A stretch of 64,000 nt of DNA from Streptomyces sp. WAC05374 (lineage in GTDB: Bacteria > Actinomycetota > Actinomycetes > Streptomycetales > Streptomycetaceae). This document shows positions 63,371 through 64,000 of this stretch, piece after piece. The number at the start of each line of letters is the position of its first letter. Position 1 is the stretch's first letter. The DNA lies in the NCBI RefSeq assembly GCF_004353505.1, contig NZ_SMNQ01000007.1:186001-250000 (forward strand), written 5' to 3'. Position numbers and translations under genes: made by a program. A model generated the notes under the pieces. That model did no database searches and was not told where the DNA came from. It saw nothing but the letters and a program-made list of their open reading frames with translations.

Positions 63371-64000
63371 TCAGGCGGTGGCCGCGGGGACCTCCACCAG
63401 ACGCTGCCCGTCGAACGTCCGGACCTCGAAGTGATCGATGTCGTTCCGGTCCATGGCGGCCCCGCCGTGGACGTACAGCGGGTTCTTGCCGATCTCGTGC
63501 GTGCTGCCCGGGATGCCGTACCCCCACTTCGGGACGGCCCAGGAGGTGACGACCTCCTCCTCGCCGGTCTTGGACACGGCGATCAGGTTGCACTTCAGCG
63601 GGCCCTTGACGTTCTTGAGCTCCAGGACCGTGTGGGTGCCCCAGGCCTTCTTCTCCATGCCGACGGTTGCGGTGACCTTGGTCGCCGCGTCGGTGTGCCG
63701 GACCTTCTCCTCCATGTGGTGGAGGAAGGCGTCCTCTGCGGGGCTCGTCGGGTGCGGGTCGGCGGCCTGGTTGGTCCGGGCGCCGTCGTCGCCCGCGGTG
63801 GCCACGAACGCGGCCGTGGGACCGGCGACGATCAGCACGGCGGCCGCCGCGACCAGGAATCGGCTGCGGCGGCGGCGCTGGGCGCGCTTGAGCGCGACCT
63901 CGTCGACCAGTCGGTCGAGCATGGGCGCCGGTGGGGCGCCCGGAGCGCCTGGCCGCTCCGGCATGGGGAGGACCACCGGCCGGGCCGCGGGGCCCGGGGC
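63371..64000 (-). CDS. membrane anti-sigma factor C-terminal part, probable RsuA
   Basis: The open frame runs to the window edge, so the N-terminal part is missing. Visible are a Pro/Ala-rich linker (PERPGAPGAPPAPMLDRLVD), one membrane helix (FLVAAAAVLIVAGPTAAFVA) after the basic KRAQRRRRSR, and a 130-residue extracytoplasmic domain (HHMEEKVRHTDAATKVTATV, HTVLELKNVKGPLKCNLIAV, WGYGIPGSTHEIGKNPLYVH). Such a layout fits an ECF anti-sigma factor whose cytoplasmic zinc-binding domain would lie outside the window. Position next to helD matches RsuA, the SigU antagonist of S. coelicolor, as recalled from memory. The apparent ATG at 63976 is internal. Confidence 0.65.
   Translation of the reverse strand, partial: APGPAARPVVLPMPERPGAPGAPPAPMLDRLVDEVALKRAQRRRRSRFLVAAAAVLIVAGPTAAFVATAGDDGARTNQAADPHPTSPAEDAFLHHMEEKVRHTDAATKVTATVGMEKKAWGTHTVLELKNVKGPLKCNLIAVSKTGEEEVVTSWAVPKWGYGIPGSTHEIGKNPLYVHGGAAMDRNDIDHFEVRTFDGQRLVEVPAATA

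Overview
The window is chromosomal DNA of a Streptomyces. Base composition is very high in G+C, codons end almost always in G or C, GTG starts are common, and there are lineage markers: an SsgA-like sporulation protein, DasR-type operators, DUF1707, DUF2017, DUF3039 and DUF3618 proteins, and a sigma-factor/anti-sigma locus at the right edge. From memory the gene order resembles the S. coelicolor segment running from the penicillin-binding protein gene near SCO2897 to the sigU/rsuA locus near SCO2953; this was not checked against a database. I see no rRNA, CRISPR array, prophage or secondary-metabolite cluster, so this is mostly conserved core DNA with a few mobile or repetitive scars.

Layout. 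1-4 kb: DUF445 and DUF1707 proteins and a three-gene ABC-2 exporter operon carrying minisatellites at one internal junction and at its 3' end. 4-10 kb: a class A penicillin-binding protein, a candidate MITE, a guanidinium exporter gene behind a guanidine-III riboswitch, a GroES-like protein, a thiol peroxidase and a ProP-type transporter. 10-16 kb: tRNA-Leu, the rph/lipoprotein/rdgB group, and the N-acetylglucosamine PTS genes (nagF, nagE1, nagE2) with dre operators. 16-24 kb: an orphan PemK-like protein, the cysM/cysO/mec cysteine module with a cysteine-rich leader peptide, an amino-acid permease, clpS, and the NAD-salvage genes pncB and pncA. 24-32 kb: two tandem secreted M6 metalloproteases and two RDD membrane proteins. 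32-42 kb: ssgG, a GlcD-like oxidase, a TPR protein, hpd with a divergent Lrp-type regulator, a winged-helix/small protein/MFS operon, and an IclR regulator. 42-50 kb: a DEIH-box helicase, an MFS exporter, tRNA-Cys, a shrunken kinase gene, and a three-subunit xanthine-dehydrogenase-type operon. 50-56 kb: a carbohydrate ABC transporter with a GH20 hexosaminidase. 56-64 kb: YqgE, MurA, HU, an NAD-malic enzyme, a HelD-like helicase and a partial anti-sigma factor.

How the genes work together. Amino-sugar use links the PTS genes, the GH20/ABC operon and MurA, which consumes UDP-GlcNAc. The cysteine module is complete: CysO sulfur carrier, CysM synthase and Mec JAMM peptidase. CysO ends in Gly-Gly-Met-Arg rather than Gly-Gly, and a leaderless Cys-codon-rich mini-ORF sits before cysO-cysM, so both protein processing and transcription could respond to cysteine supply. 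PncA and PncB convert nicotinamide to nicotinate mononucleotide. No entirely new multi-gene system stood out. The most informative points are the cysteine module, the guanidine riboswitch, the MITE that appears to supply the sugE stop codon, the phased GTAC array after murA, the nested palindrome with a leaderless promoter at 38.1 kb, and the collapsed kinase beside tRNA-Cys.
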